NCBI GenBank assembly: GCA_001466705.2
Contig: LATX02000230.1
Span: 1 to 64,000 of the forward strand
DNA from: Moniliophthora roreri
Taxonomy: Eukaryota > Basidiomycota > Agaricomycetes > Agaricales > Marasmiaceae
Reading direction: 5' to 3'
DNA length: 64,000 bases
The notes under the pieces: generated by a model
The model's input: the letters and a program-made list of their open reading frames with translations, nothing else
What the model was told of the DNA's origin: nothing
Databases searched by the model: none
Translations under genes and position numbers: made by a program
Shown here: positions 46,048 to 56,681 of the stretch, piece after piece
How positions within the stretch are numbered: position 1 is the stretch's first letter
How the letters are laid out: each line of letters opens with the position of its first letter

Positions 46048-47806
46048 TTGCTCTTGACAAGACCCCGTTCGCTAATCAGACAACACAGGCCAATTGCGAC
46101 TGCTGCTACTGAAGATGGAGGGGCTGGCCATTTCAGACAGACCATCTCAGCCCTCTCTACTGTCATCAATGTTTCACTTGCTGAAGAAAGCTATGCCTGC
46201 AGCCTAGGCTTTCTGGCCTGCCTTGTAGCTGTTTTGACCATTCTCACTGCCTTCTACATGCCTATAAACACATTTTTGGCCAAAATCAATATTATGGTGC
46301 CTCAGGGTGCAAAAAACATCCTGGCTGAGTTGTGGGATAAGAAGTTTGAATTGCTGAGCATCAATGAGAACCAGCCAGAGGGAGTGTACCTGTGAGCATG
46401 TCCAGTTGATGTGAACCTTGAAGTGCACTGATTTTCCTCCAGTTACCAGTTGAGTCTCCTGCAGCTCAAGGCCCTATGCCTTCAATACCGTGGATCCTAT
46501 GGCTTGAAGGTTTCTGGGAACAAGTCTGATTTACTCCAAAGCTTGCTGGACCTTAGTGGGGACAGGCAGAGATGGAAAAGGTGAGGCATCAATCATCATA
46601 ACCAGAGCCATGGCATGCTAATGATCTCCAGCAACCAACCTGCTGCAAAGCGTACACATAAAGGACAACAACTGGGAAGCAAGAAGAGTTCGATGAAGCG
46701 GGGATACAAGCAGCGTTTAGAAGCCACAGGCGTCATTCTTCCACCTACTGATACTATGACACAGCGTGTCAAGAAGACACATACTGAAGCTGATATGGAC
46801 TCAGAAATGGCATACGTGAGTCTACAATGATAGTCTATGCCCCCACTTTCGTTTACTGATTTCTCATAGATTAAGTTATACATGAGTCACCACCGTGAAT
46901 ACTACAAGCCGATGCCACCAATTGCAGGTGACAAATTAGTGAGGCCTTTTGTTTCATTGAGGTCCCAGAGGATTAACATGGTATCAGCATACCTCCAAAC
47001 AGGACCTCACCACTTGGATCAACAATATCGATGCAAAATTGGACCTGTTGGTTGATTCACAGACACACCAAATGCCAGATACTACAGATCAAGCCCCACT
47101 GTCCATTACCACACCTTCCCCAATTATTCCCTCAACATCCTCTCCTCATCCGGTGCCACCTTTATCTTCCATTGTCGCTCCAGTACCTGACACCACATCC
47201 GTGATATCTACTGGTTCCAATACCACCTCCCAACCACCCACACGACCAATTCCTGAGCGAGAGCATGCATCCGATGGTGACAATTTGCTGAGAATGAAGA
47301 CGCTCTGCATCTGGCCGGGCACCAAGCATGAGAAAGTCTTGGTCTTTGACCAAACAAAGGTACCTACTCCGCCGAGCATCTCCTTTCACAAAAACTTGGA
47401 CAAACTGGGCTGCCTGTGGTCTGAGGCCAATCCTGGTTTCAATGAGGAGGACTGTATCGTGAAGATTGGTGATCACAGGATTGCATATCAACATTGGCCG
47501 ACAGTATTCAAACATAAGGTCAAGCATCTGGAGGATCGGCGATGGAAGAAGCTCAGGAAGACTTGGGATGTTTGGTGTGTACGTTCTCCTTTCTTATGCT
47601 CTCTTTTGATTAAGCTAATTATGACTCAGCTTATCGGCCAGTATTACACAACGCAAGGCAAGGAGAAATTCTGGGAAGAATTCACTATCGATGGCAAACC
47701 TATGTCTCAAACAGCAATAGCAGACATTCTCAGGAAAAGGAGTCCAAATAGTAAGAAGGGTAGAACTCACAGTCACGACTCCGTCGACGACGGCAGCAGT
47801 GATTAA
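46048..47806 (+). CDS. SAP-domain gene, copy B (open reading frame preserved)
   Basis: Six exons join in frame: first exon to 46391, then 46443-46580, 46632-46815, 46870-46938, 46988-47578 and 47630-47806. Features: a hydrophobic N-terminal stretch (SLGFLACLVAVLTILTAFY), a SAP domain (YQLSLLQLKALCLQY ... SGNKSDLLQSLLDL), HKGQQLGSKK, a short coiled coil, a Ser/Pro/Thr-rich linker, then a conserved C-terminal region with VFDQTKVPTPPSISFHKNLD, CIVKIGDHRIAYQHWPTVFK and YYTTQGKEKFWEEFT. The exact start is uncertain; upstream sequence is homologous to copies A and D. SAP domains bind AT-rich DNA; the C-terminal domain is unassigned. It is convergent with XPG copy B, a pairing repeated at copy A. 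Confidence 0.65.
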
Positions 47807-47985
47807 TAGCTTGATATTTCTTGGCCTTTTCACACAAATCGGTATTTCTTGACGTTTATCGTATGAATCATGCTTCGGAGCATTGTAATACACTGTAAAA
47901 GAATCACTATAGTTCACCACATGTTACTTGTATATATGTCGAATATCATCAATCAATTATTGAGCCTAGTAATCTGTATAAGTTG

Positions 47986-49859
47986 TTAGTTTGAGTCTGA
48001 AAAGGCAAGAATAAACGTGAAGATCACCTCGCCCCACTCAATATCTGTGCCAGTGTCACTACTTGTGTTGCCGATCAGCTCCTTTTCAACATCTGAGTCT
48101 GAGTCTGACAACTCAATGTAGTGCTGACTCGAAGATGATGCTGAAAGTTGAGGATTTGTATAACTAGTGTTCTTTTCTGCAGTGATTACTGCAGATGCTG
48201 CGAGAAGGAATGATGGAACAGATATGCGAATGCTTTGTGGAAACTTCTTTGCACTTCCAATGGCAAGGTTGAGGTAAATTACGGCCTGTCTGAGAAATGT
48301 TACGATTAAAAATGTAACTTGAATGCAGTCCATGGTTTGAGCTGAAGGAAGCTTTCGGATATGGCCAATTATGATGGATTGGGGAGTGGGATGAAACGCA
48401 TGGCCATGAGAGAACATGATTGATTCTTGGTGTGATGGCGCAAATATATTTCCTGTCTGTGGATCAAACCAAAGATATTTCTAGTAGTATCCAAGGTTAG
48501 AATTGGTGAAGGGAAGGTGAATATAGTACGCACCAGTGTAATCATGCGAATAATCATGCCAGCCCAGAAACGAGTATGAAGGTTATGCATGAGGCGGTCT
48601 CCTTTCCACTTGATAAATCAACAAAAAAACATCAACGGCTTTTTTGAGGTCATGCTGTTTCGGAGACTTGACAAGCACATGTGGAGCACTTGTGACTGAC
48701 CAAGAGGTGAGAGGCATTATGAATGCCTTCAAGACAGCTGATTCAGAGTTAAAAATTCTCTTTTGGGAGTTTGCTAGAGCAGTGCTTGCAGCTTGACGGG
48801 TCGTCATCAGGTGCCCATGAGTATTATATTTAAACTCATCACATATCTGCTAGCAAACTTGCGCCAGATATTCATCAAATTCTGGCCCTGGCCCGAGGCA
48901 CGAGAACTTTGAGACAAGATCTCGTGCATAATTGCATTGTGCAGCAGCTAGACCTAGCTCCGGGCCAACACCATTTACGCCACTGTCATAATTGTTCCCA
49001 ACAATAGCAGCATACGTGATAAGGTCACCCCGAGTGAGGCCCAGTCTGTTCTTGATTTCTTGAGCATCACAGACATCGATCAGCAGCCTAGTTTCAGTGC
49101 TGCGAGCATTAGTGTTGGAGTCACTACTCAAAAAGCTCAATAAATATATAATAAAAGGGGATTCAGAGCACTTACGAATTGATTCTTAAAACATATTGAA
49201 CACCTAGTAGAATTGCATTGCTGTCGTCTGTAAGAACCGCATCTATTATCCCTGCTGTATTCATTGCCGCAAGTTCCGCTTCGGCCTCACCGGGAGCCTG
49301 AAAAGTACAGCTCAGCTATAAGTTGAAATATCGTCACAGTATCAGTACCATGTGGCAACAGTCACCAAAAGCACTGATCATTTCTCTGGCATCTTTGTAT
49401 GATTCTGGCTCATCTGGGATAACATTCACATTCCGCTTGACTGGAGGTCTCTGTTTGCCATCAAAAACCCATGTACTAAGTGCTGAAGACCGAGCGATCT
49501 GATCTGCAAGACGAGCAATTTGAGAATGGAATCCATCAGTTGGTGAATGTGCCTGATATCTTGCATATGGGATTAGACTGTGCCTATACCGGTCAAGCGT
49601 TGGACTGAGCATTTCTCGTCAATTTAAAGAACAATCAATCAGGAATGAACACATACCTAGCATCCACCCCAATGTGGTATGGCTGCCCTGCTTTCTTTGA
49701 TTTCTCTTTGCTCCTTTTTAACTGTTGTGAATGGACAAACTCGTCGAGAAACATTGTCTTAAGTACACCCATCTTCTTAAGAAGCTGTATCTTAGCTGTC
49801 AGATGATACACAGTCAGAAGATTGATGATACATGCCGCCCATATACCCTTCACACCCAT
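47986..49859 (-). pseudogene. XPG/GEN1-like nuclease, copy B (active-site substitutions, TAG, frameshift)
   Basis: It begins with MGVKGIW, then KKMGVLKTMFLDEF, HIGVDAR, ALSTWVFDGKQRPPVKR and MISAFGDCCHM; XPG-I APGEAEAELAAM with TDDSNAILLG; helix-two-turn-helix RGDLITYAAIVGNNYDSGVNG; then a C-terminal region shared with copy A and an acidic, Ser-rich tail containing IELSDSDSD. In FEN1/GEN1 the motifs read xDxD and GxDY; here both positions are Asn (DDSN, GNNY), each a G-to-A change. There is also an in-frame TAG at 48850-48852 and a shift in a poly-T run near 48630. N-domain Asp residues and the two Glu are kept. Confidence 0.8.
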
Positions 49860-50218
49860 GGTAGTCAGAACAAGTAGAACAGTGTCAAAGAGGGAGAAGC
49901 AGTAACCCCTGTTTCAGTTTCCTTGAAGCGGCATGGTCACAGTGATATGGGTAGGAAAAACAGCATTATAATTGATCCATAGTAGTATAATGTGTTTGAG
50001 TACTGTAGATACAGAACTGGGTGCCTCTAGATGTGTAGTAGAAAGATGGTGTCNCATGTCGTATTGTCTATAGAGAATCATAATTGTTATATTGTCATAT
50101 CTAGTGAAAACGAGTGAGAGCAAGCCTAATAAAATATGTGAAAATTGTACGACATTTCTATGTGCAACCTTGTGATGTCATTGACCTGGCTTGATGTTAC
50201 TCAAAAAACCCTGGTAAC
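49860..50218. other. Spacer upstream of XPG copy B, with gap at 50054
   Basis: No gene recognised. The single n lies in AT-rich sequence without flanking duplication that I can see. Confidence 0.35.
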
Positions 50219-51225
50219 AGTCGATTAGTCCACCTCAGAAGGGCCTGAACGCAGATAGCTGTCAAGATAAAGAGAGATAACAGGAGAATGATGTAGTCTG
50301 ACTGATCAGCTAAGTCCTGCTAAGTCCTGCTAAGTCTCGTCGGTTTGCTAACTCCAAGCCCTGGACTTAACCAAGCACTTATGTGTGCCATCCTGCCTTT
50401 CCCCGCCCAAACCCCAATCAAAGAAGATTCTTCGGAGTCACTACTATAAACAGCATTGTATATACCATAAGTAGATAAATTAAATCAATGTTCTGTGAAA
50501 AGGTTGTAGAGCTGAACCGAGGAAGAGACTTTAGCACTAAAAGTCGGAAAATCACACTGCTCTTTGCCCAATCACATACTTCCATCCCCAAGATCTTTAC
50601 TCACTCTCATACAGACCTTGTAAATTTCCTTAGAATGAAATTGCCATACTCTCCAGCCAATATGTTGCAAAACACCCATCTAGATCCATCATCCAATGCC
50701 AATCAGACACGGATCTGTATTCAACAACAACTTCACCATCTTTTACAGTCTGGGCAGACAGTACATGCTAGTCCCAAGGAAGCAGCGATGTTGTCAAGAT
50801 TGCTATCAGTGAATACCTCAGTTGTTCCCTCCTCTCTGCCCAGGAATCGTGCTTCAATCCCTCAATAATTCCCCCATATCATCTCCAAGCACCTCAGCAT
50901 CAGTTGCATCTGTGAGATCGGATTTTGCAGGACTCAGAGATCAGCCAAACAAGTCAGAAGACTGCAAGAAGGTCAATTGACAAGTGGCAGTCGATACTTA
51001 CCACAAATATGAAGATCCAGAAGCATAGAAGAAGCATGTTCGCTTCCGACATGCTCCCCACCTTCTTGCCTCTTTCAATAATCATTTTTCAGAATTGCTG
51101 ACTTGTGATTTAATTATTTGTTGTTTTAATATCTAATTTTACATGAATGACATCTTGTCTTTCTTATCTCTCTTTATCTTGACAGCTGTCCGCATTCGGG
51201 CCCTTCCGAGGTGGACTAATTGACT
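50219..51225. mobile_element. TIR element (about 1.0 kb)
   Basis: The left end AGTCGATTAGTCCACC and the inverted right end AGTCAATTAGTCCACC extend as terminal repeats of about 50-60 bp (including 'ctgtcaagataaagagagataa'). A longer version of the same end is seen at 52167-52264. One frame of 126 codons inside (50488-50868) has no recognised domain. I could not find a target duplication, so the class is open. Confidence 0.6.
50488..50868 (+). CDS. Hypothetical ORF inside the TIR element
   Basis: A 126-codon frame, Ser/Gln/Thr-rich in the second half, no motifs recognised. It may be chance or a remnant of a transposon gene. Confidence 0.2.
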   Translation: MFCEKVVELNRGRDFSTKSRKITLLFAQSHTSIPKIFTHSHTDLVNFLRMKLPYSPANMLQNTHLDPSSNANQTRICIQQQLHHLLQSGQTVHASPKEAAMLSRLLSVNTSVVPSSLPRNRASIPQ

Positions 51226-51435
51226 ATGGCCTCCGAAAAACCCATTGCATTAGGTGCAAAATTTGAGCCATCCCAAGTGCCAATGAGTCTGAGCGAGTCC
51301 TTAAAATCCTCGCTGTCGCATGATCTGGCTCAAGCCTGCCAAATGGACTTTTCACTGGGACTCAACTCCTGCTGTGATGAATGAAGACTGCAAAAAGAGT
51401 TGATTATAAAGTACTGTAAATCTAATGTAGTCAAG

Positions 51436-52130
51436 CTAATAAGCACATGAGCATGTACGTTTACAGGTCGGACATGGCTCTGCATCTATTGCCTGGGTAG
51501 TACAAAAAAAGTTCTCCCGCTGAAACATCGGGTCATCGTTCCATGAAATGAGATACTTGACAATAGTAAGGTGTGTAAACTCCTCGCTCCACCCGCCCCA
51601 CTCACAAATCTTGCGCAATGGCCACCGACGGTTCACTGACAACCACTGGACACCACCACGATGGAATGAGTAGCCTCCATATGGATCACCATCTACATGA
51701 ATGTCAGCGAGATTTTGGCAGAATGCTGCAATGAAAGCTTGTGAAGTCTAAATAAGAGATATGAGCAAGTTGTACAAGGATATAGGTAGCACTTACCATT
51801 GCTTCTGTTTCGTCATGCTCAATGCGATCGTCATTGTGAATCTTGCGGCAGAGCATACCCTTCTTGATATTGCTGGCCTCCTTCCATCCGGCATAGGCAC
51901 ACACTGGGCATAAGTATGCGAGTTCTTCTGGGAACTCACGCAGGTAAAATGGCTTGATGTCTAAACGTGAAACAGCTAATAGCAAATCGGAAGATCATAA
52001 AATGGCAACTTACCACCATGCTGGTGTGTTTTCCGGAACGGCAGCCATAGTACCAACAGATCTCCATGCTCATCATATTCTTGAACAAGCTGGATGTCCA
52101 TTGCCTGGATCTTGAGAGCTTCATCGATAC
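51436..52130 (-). pseudogene. Tyrosine recombinase C-terminal half, copy 2
   Basis: Minus-strand exons: LLVLWLPFRKTHQHGG; DIKPFYLREFPEELAYLCPVC ... IKKGMLCRKIHNDD; AFIAAFCQNLADIHVDGDPYGG; then QWLSVNRRWPLRKICEWGGW, HLTIVKYLISWNDDP and a Cys-rich tail CPTCKRTCSCAY. Box II reads YSFHRGG rather than HSFRRGG: the His is Tyr (CAC to TAC) and the first Arg is His (CGT to CAT), so the catalytic HxxR is lost. The N-terminal half is absent. Confidence 0.75.
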
Positions 52131-52165
52131 AGAGGAGACAGAGGAAGGAGATCACGTAGACAAAG

Positions 52166-52166
52166 N
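52166..52166. other. Assembly gap; downstream segment repeats 51171-51950
   Basis: 52167-52977 repeats the TIR end and the recombinase 3' part with a few percent divergence, mostly transitions, and then ends at another n (52978). It may be the other haplotype or a paralogue. Confidence 0.75.
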
Positions 52167-52478
52167 GCAGGACTTAGCTGATCAGTCAGACTACATCATT
52201 CTCCTGTTATCTCTCTTTATCTTGACAGCTGTCCGCATTCGGGCCCTTCCGAGGTGGACTAATTGACTATAGCCTCCGAAAAACCCATTGCATTAGGTGC
52301 AAAATTTGAGCCATCCCAAGCGCCAATGAGTCTGAGCAAGTCCTTAAAATCCTCGCTGTCGCACAATCTGGCTCAAGCCTGCCAGATGGACTTTTCACTG
52401 GGACTCAACTCCTGCTGTGACAAATGAAGACTGCAAAAAGAGTTGATTATAAAGTACCGTAAATCTAATGTAGTCAAG

Positions 52479-52977
52479 CTAATAAGCACATGAGCATGTA
52501 TGTTTACAGGTCGGACATGGCTCTGCATCTATTGCCTGGGTAGTACAAAAAAAGTTCTCCCGCTGAAACATCGGGTCATCGTTCTATGAAATGAGATACT
52601 TGATAATAGTAAGGTGTGTAAACTCCTCGCTCCACCTGCCCCACTCACAAATCTTGCACAATGGCCACCGACGGTTCACTGACAACCACTGGACACCACC
52701 ATGACGGAATGAGTGGCCTCCATATGGATCACCATCTACATGAATGTCAGCGAGATTTTGGCGGAATGCTGCAATGAAAGCTTGTGAAGTCTAAATAAGA
52801 GATATAAGCAAGTTGTACAAGGATATAGGTAGCACTTACCATTGCTTCTGTTTCATCATGCTCAATGCGATCGTCATTGTGAATCTTGTGGCAGAGCATA
52901 CCCTTCTTGATATTGCTGGCCTCCTTCCATCCGGCATAGGCATGCACTGGGCATAAGTATGCGAGTTCTTCTGGGAA
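52479..52977 (-). pseudogene. Tyrosine recombinase C-terminal part, copy 3
   Basis: This is a partial duplicate of copy 2, cut at the gap. Here box II reads HSFRHGG, so the HxxR His and Arg are both kept and only the following Arg has changed (CGT to CAT). Copies 2 and 3 thus preserve complementary parts of the motif. Confidence 0.7.
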
Positions 52978-52978
52978 N

Positions 52979-53948
52979 AGAGAGGACGCCTCTCAAACCA
53001 GAAAGGACATTAAAGATGCTGCTTGTGTTGCCAGAGACATTGCTGAAGCTGGATACGGCTGGATCAGACATGAAGGATGAGTAGTATTTCTGAGAGACGA
53101 AGGTTGCGTGAATGATTTAGGTTGGCAGAGATGAGCTGGGTGTTGAGGAGTTCGTTGGTGTCTTCGCGCCTTAAATATCTCTGGTAGACCGTGATTAAAA
53201 AAGGCTATGGCAACTGAGACCTTGGTCAATAGGCACAATGAGCATGCAACAAATTCATAGATAGGATGATAATACACACCAAGAATGTCAGCTGAATACT
53301 GAAAAGCATTGGAGAAGAAAGGGCGGAGTCTTGGAGGTAGTTGATCAACAAGAGGAAAACGCGAGGAAGACAATTCAGGTCAGCACGTGAGAATCCAAGG
53401 TCTATTTTTTGACTTGGAAGAGCTTACGACCTTGAGCTTCATAGCTGGAAGTAGGAAAAAGACTTTGGGATGACAAGAAAAGACTTTGGGGATGACAAGA
53501 AAAGACCTTNTCTTCGCGCCTTAAATATCTCTGGTAGACCGTGATTAAAAAAGGCTATGGCAACTGAGACCTTGGTCAATACCTGAGGTGAGGCTGGCTC
53601 CTGAATCGGTGCTGTCATGACAAACTTGAGGGGGAAATGAGATGACTTTTCTCATGTCAAGTCTCCTATCGGCACAATGAGCATGCAACAAATTCATAGA
53701 TAGGATGATAATACATACCAAGAATGTCAGCTGAATACTGAAAAGCATTGGAGAAGAAAGGGCAGAGTCTTGGAGGTAGTTGATCAACAAGAGGAAAACA
53801 CGAGGAAGACAATTCAGGTCAGCACATGAGAATCCAAGGTCTATTTTTTGACTTGGAAGAGCTTACGACCTTGAGCTTCATAGCTGGAAGTAGGAAAAAG
53901 ACTTTGGGATGACAAGAAAAGACTTTGGGGATGACAAGAAAAGACCTT
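52979..53948 (-). other. Two overlapping versions of one segment with an ~89-bp indel
   Basis: 53161-53509 and 53511-53948 are the same sequence separated by a gap base, except that the second contains about 89 bp extra (53581-53670). Both end at the same aaagacctt. On the minus strand a hydrophobic stretch (FVACSLCLLTKVSVAIAFF) is open in the first version. They are probably alleles; the region may belong to the DUF6535 gene to the right. Confidence 0.55.
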
Positions 53949-53979
53949 NAGTGTTGGAAAGTGTTCATGGTAGTAGAAA

Positions 53980-54110
53980 AGCAGACGTACGAAGACCAGT
54001 AGGGTATCAATATCTTCCTTCCAATTCTTCACCATTCCCTCGTTGTATTTCTCAACTTCTGCCAGCACCTTCTCCCATGATTGTTGAGCCGTAGGTCCTT
54101 TCTTTTCTTC
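53980..54110 (-). pseudogene. DUF6535 domain fragment
   Basis: WEKVLAEVEKYNEGMVKNW and KEDIDTLLVF followed by a donor gtacgt is the hallmark start of the agaric DUF6535 membrane-protein family. The next exon, which should hold the first membrane segment, is cut by the gap at 53949. Upstream exon(s) probably lie to about 54250, but the splice phase is unclear. Function unknown. Confidence 0.6.
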
Positions 54111-54506
54111 GGCCTTTCCTATAGACTATGAAGGCAACCAATAAGCAGACTTCATGGGATTCGATGTACTGAATATACCTCACTTCATCTTTTTGTACAT
54201 ATTCAGCTCGTGAAGGTGGTAGTGGTATCTGTGCAGCCGACACCGGCGATGCACCATTCTGAGTGAAAAGTCAAAGGAAAGTAAGTGAGGATCTGTTTAA
54301 CCAACGTGCCTGTTCGAGAGTCGACATCGCTGGGACTGTACTACCAGCAAAACCTCAAGGCGTTCACACTCGAGAGCCTGTGAAGTCATTACATGATATA
54401 CACGGTGTGCAATCAAGGTGATGGTGAGAAAGAAGGAGACGCGCGTTATTTTCTTTGAGGAAGCCAGGCATGTACACTCGACATAATAACGACGGTAAAA
54501 GGACAT

Positions 54507-55117
54507 TCATTTAACAAAATATACATGAGATTCGCATATTGTACGACTTATCTGTGAACTGATCAAGGATGAGACATGGCGTAGATAGCATCGGTTCTGG
54601 GTACGGGTTTGGCTTCTTTGAGCATGCTTGAGAGGCAAAGGGTAGCTTTGTCGTCTTTTATGTGCTTTGAGAGAAGGAAAGCCGACAATATTGAATGAGA
54701 AAATTTGCAAGTTTCTGCTAAAAGCTTGGGGCAGGAGGATATTGAACCTTTGGTGACACGAGAAGGAAGGCGGCGGACTAAGCATGGTGTGCGTGTGGAA
54801 GGAATCTTGGACTTGGATTCGGAGGGACATAAAAGTCTCTGCGAATGTCCCAGCGATGCAAGAAAGACGCCGTCACGTGTGCGGACCCACGCTTTTCTCC
54901 ACCTCAAATATCCACTCAATTCAAAAATCCGACCAGCTCCTACATCTCTTCATCTTTGTACTTTCCGTCAAACGAGCAAGCTCTCAGCGTAGGACACGCG
55001 CTCGGGTTTCCATCTGAAAATGATGCGCGCGCCTGTGATTACACGTGTGTTGATCTAACACGTAAGGTCCAAATTTCTCGAGCCAATACGCTTCTTCTCT
55101 GTTGACCTTGATCCACC
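54507..55117. other. Region upstream of the derlin gene; possible small minus-strand gene
   Basis: A minus-strand frame at 54563-54919 (118 codons, ending AIYAMSHP) is CpG-rich and could be the last exon of a divergent gene, but no family is recognised. The rest is presumably promoter. Confidence 0.3.
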
Positions 55118-56680
55118 ATGGAGTCAGTTCTTTCTAAATTGCGCAATATACCGCCGGTCACCCGCTTCCTTACCTTATCGCTCCTCATCTTGACAACGAC
55201 CACTCGTTTGAACCTCCTATCCGCATCCCAGTTGGCCTATGAGCAAAGCCTTGTGTTCTCCAAGTTTGAGGTATGATACAAACATTAACGAAGATATATA
55301 TGGCTAATATTCTATCACCTCAAGCTCTGGAGATTGTATACCAGTTTTTTCCTTGGGAGTGAGTAATGAAACTACCTTACTCTTTCCTTTGACTCATTCA
55401 CGACATTATTCAGGTCCCCGTCTCGCATTCATTTTTGAAGCAATCGTGCTATAGTGCGTATTCTCAAGTTCAAGGGGAACATCAGCGAAATGGACACCTA
55501 AATATATTGGAATAAAATGAGTGAAATACGTTATAATGGCCAAAATACATTATAATCATTATGGTGTATTTTAATATAATATAATTGTTGTTCCTTTATT
55601 TTAATGGATTAAAATGAAGCAAAATGGTTATAATGTATTCTGGCTATTATAATGTATTTCAGCCATTATAATGCATCGGCCCCACCTGGGGGTCAGGGAC
55701 AAACAGAAATAATATTTATTTGTTGCAACCCCCATGAGTCGAACCCTCAACCTCAGGGTGGATTAGTCAGCAACCTTGGCAGCCACGAGGTGCTCAAGAC
55801 CACTGTACCACAGTGCCATATACTTACCACCACACATAGTGCAATATATCCCCTTACTCAAAAGACCTATCTCCACCCCCTTGCTGTTTCTATTGATCAA
55901 ATCCCCAACCAAAAGCTTCCCTTCACTTTATAGAGTCCTCTCCCTGTCCTCTGGAAGGCATAAAAATGCACTGTTTTGATTGCCTCTGTTACAATCTATT
56001 TTACTACATTATAATAACTCTGTCTCATTTTATTGCATTTTAATACACTATAATAATACCATCCTATTTTATTGCATTTTAATGTGCTATAATAATACCA
56101 TCCCATTTTATTGTATTTTAATGGATTATAATAACACCAGTCTCATTTTAATGCATTTTAATGTATTGTAATAGCATTGCTTGATTTTAATCTATTACAA
56201 TGGACTAAAATCAGCAAAATACATTATAATTTATTATATTTAGGTGTCCATTTTGCTGATGAAGCGCTATGCTGACAGACTCTCCGATTTAGCCTTACCG
56301 CGAGCCGACTGGAGTCACTGTCAGGACCCTATGGATATAAATCCGGAGACCTAGCCTGGCAGCTCTTCTTAGCTTCAGCTGCTATAATTGTGCGTGTTTC
56401 TACGTGTTCTCGACCATGACTCCAGCCACTAAAGCTATATTCCTACAGCCAGCCTCCTACCCCGACTCGGAATCTGTTATCTTCCTCCGTCCCTTGCTAC
56501 TCTGCATCATCTACCTCTATTCAATGCTCGTTCCTCCAGGTACTCAAATATCCTACTTTGGACTCATAACATTCCCCGTTCGATATTTGCCGTACATTCT
56601 GCTCGCCTTGGAATTGCTTGCAGACGGTCCGTGGAGAGTAGCACAAGCTCTTCCAGGCGCTATCATTGGTCATTTATGGT
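55118..56680 (+). CDS. Derlin (Der1-like) ER protein, 3' end lost at the gap
   Basis: Exons 55118-55270, 55325-55358, 55414-55453, 56293-56393 and about 56426-56680 join in phase: MESVLSKLRNIPPVTRFLTL, then FSKFELWRLYTSFFLGSPRL, FIFEAIVLYLTASRLE, GPYGYKSGDLAWQLFLAS, then FLRPLLLCIIYLYSML and FGLITFPVRYLPYIL, ending at GHLW before the n at 56681. Derlins are membrane-embedded rhomboid pseudoproteases that help move misfolded proteins out of the ER. The third intron (55454-56292) contains element E6. The intron before the last exon would be only about 32 nt, so a small indel may exist there. After the gap the sequence is repeat R, not the derlin tail. Confidence 0.8.
55480..56261. mobile_element. 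CATCAGC-ended element E6 (782 bp), TSD AA, within a derlin intron
   Basis: CATCAGCGAAATGGACACC ... its inverted counterpart ending GCTGATG, with AA at 55478-55479 and 56262-56263. Both subterminal regions carry many 'attataatg'-type motifs, and an antisense tRNA-like core lies at 55727-55823. It is nearly identical to E7, so both moved recently. It is not protein-coding. Confidence 0.88.
55727..55823 (-). repeat. tRNA-derived core of E6
   Basis: On the minus strand, ggcactgtggtacagtgg (A-box-like) is followed about 80 nt later by gggttcgactc, a match to the Pol III B box GGTTCGANTC. It looks like a SINE head captured in the element. No good acceptor stem, so not a tRNA gene. Confidence 0.5.
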
Positions 56681-56681
56681 N

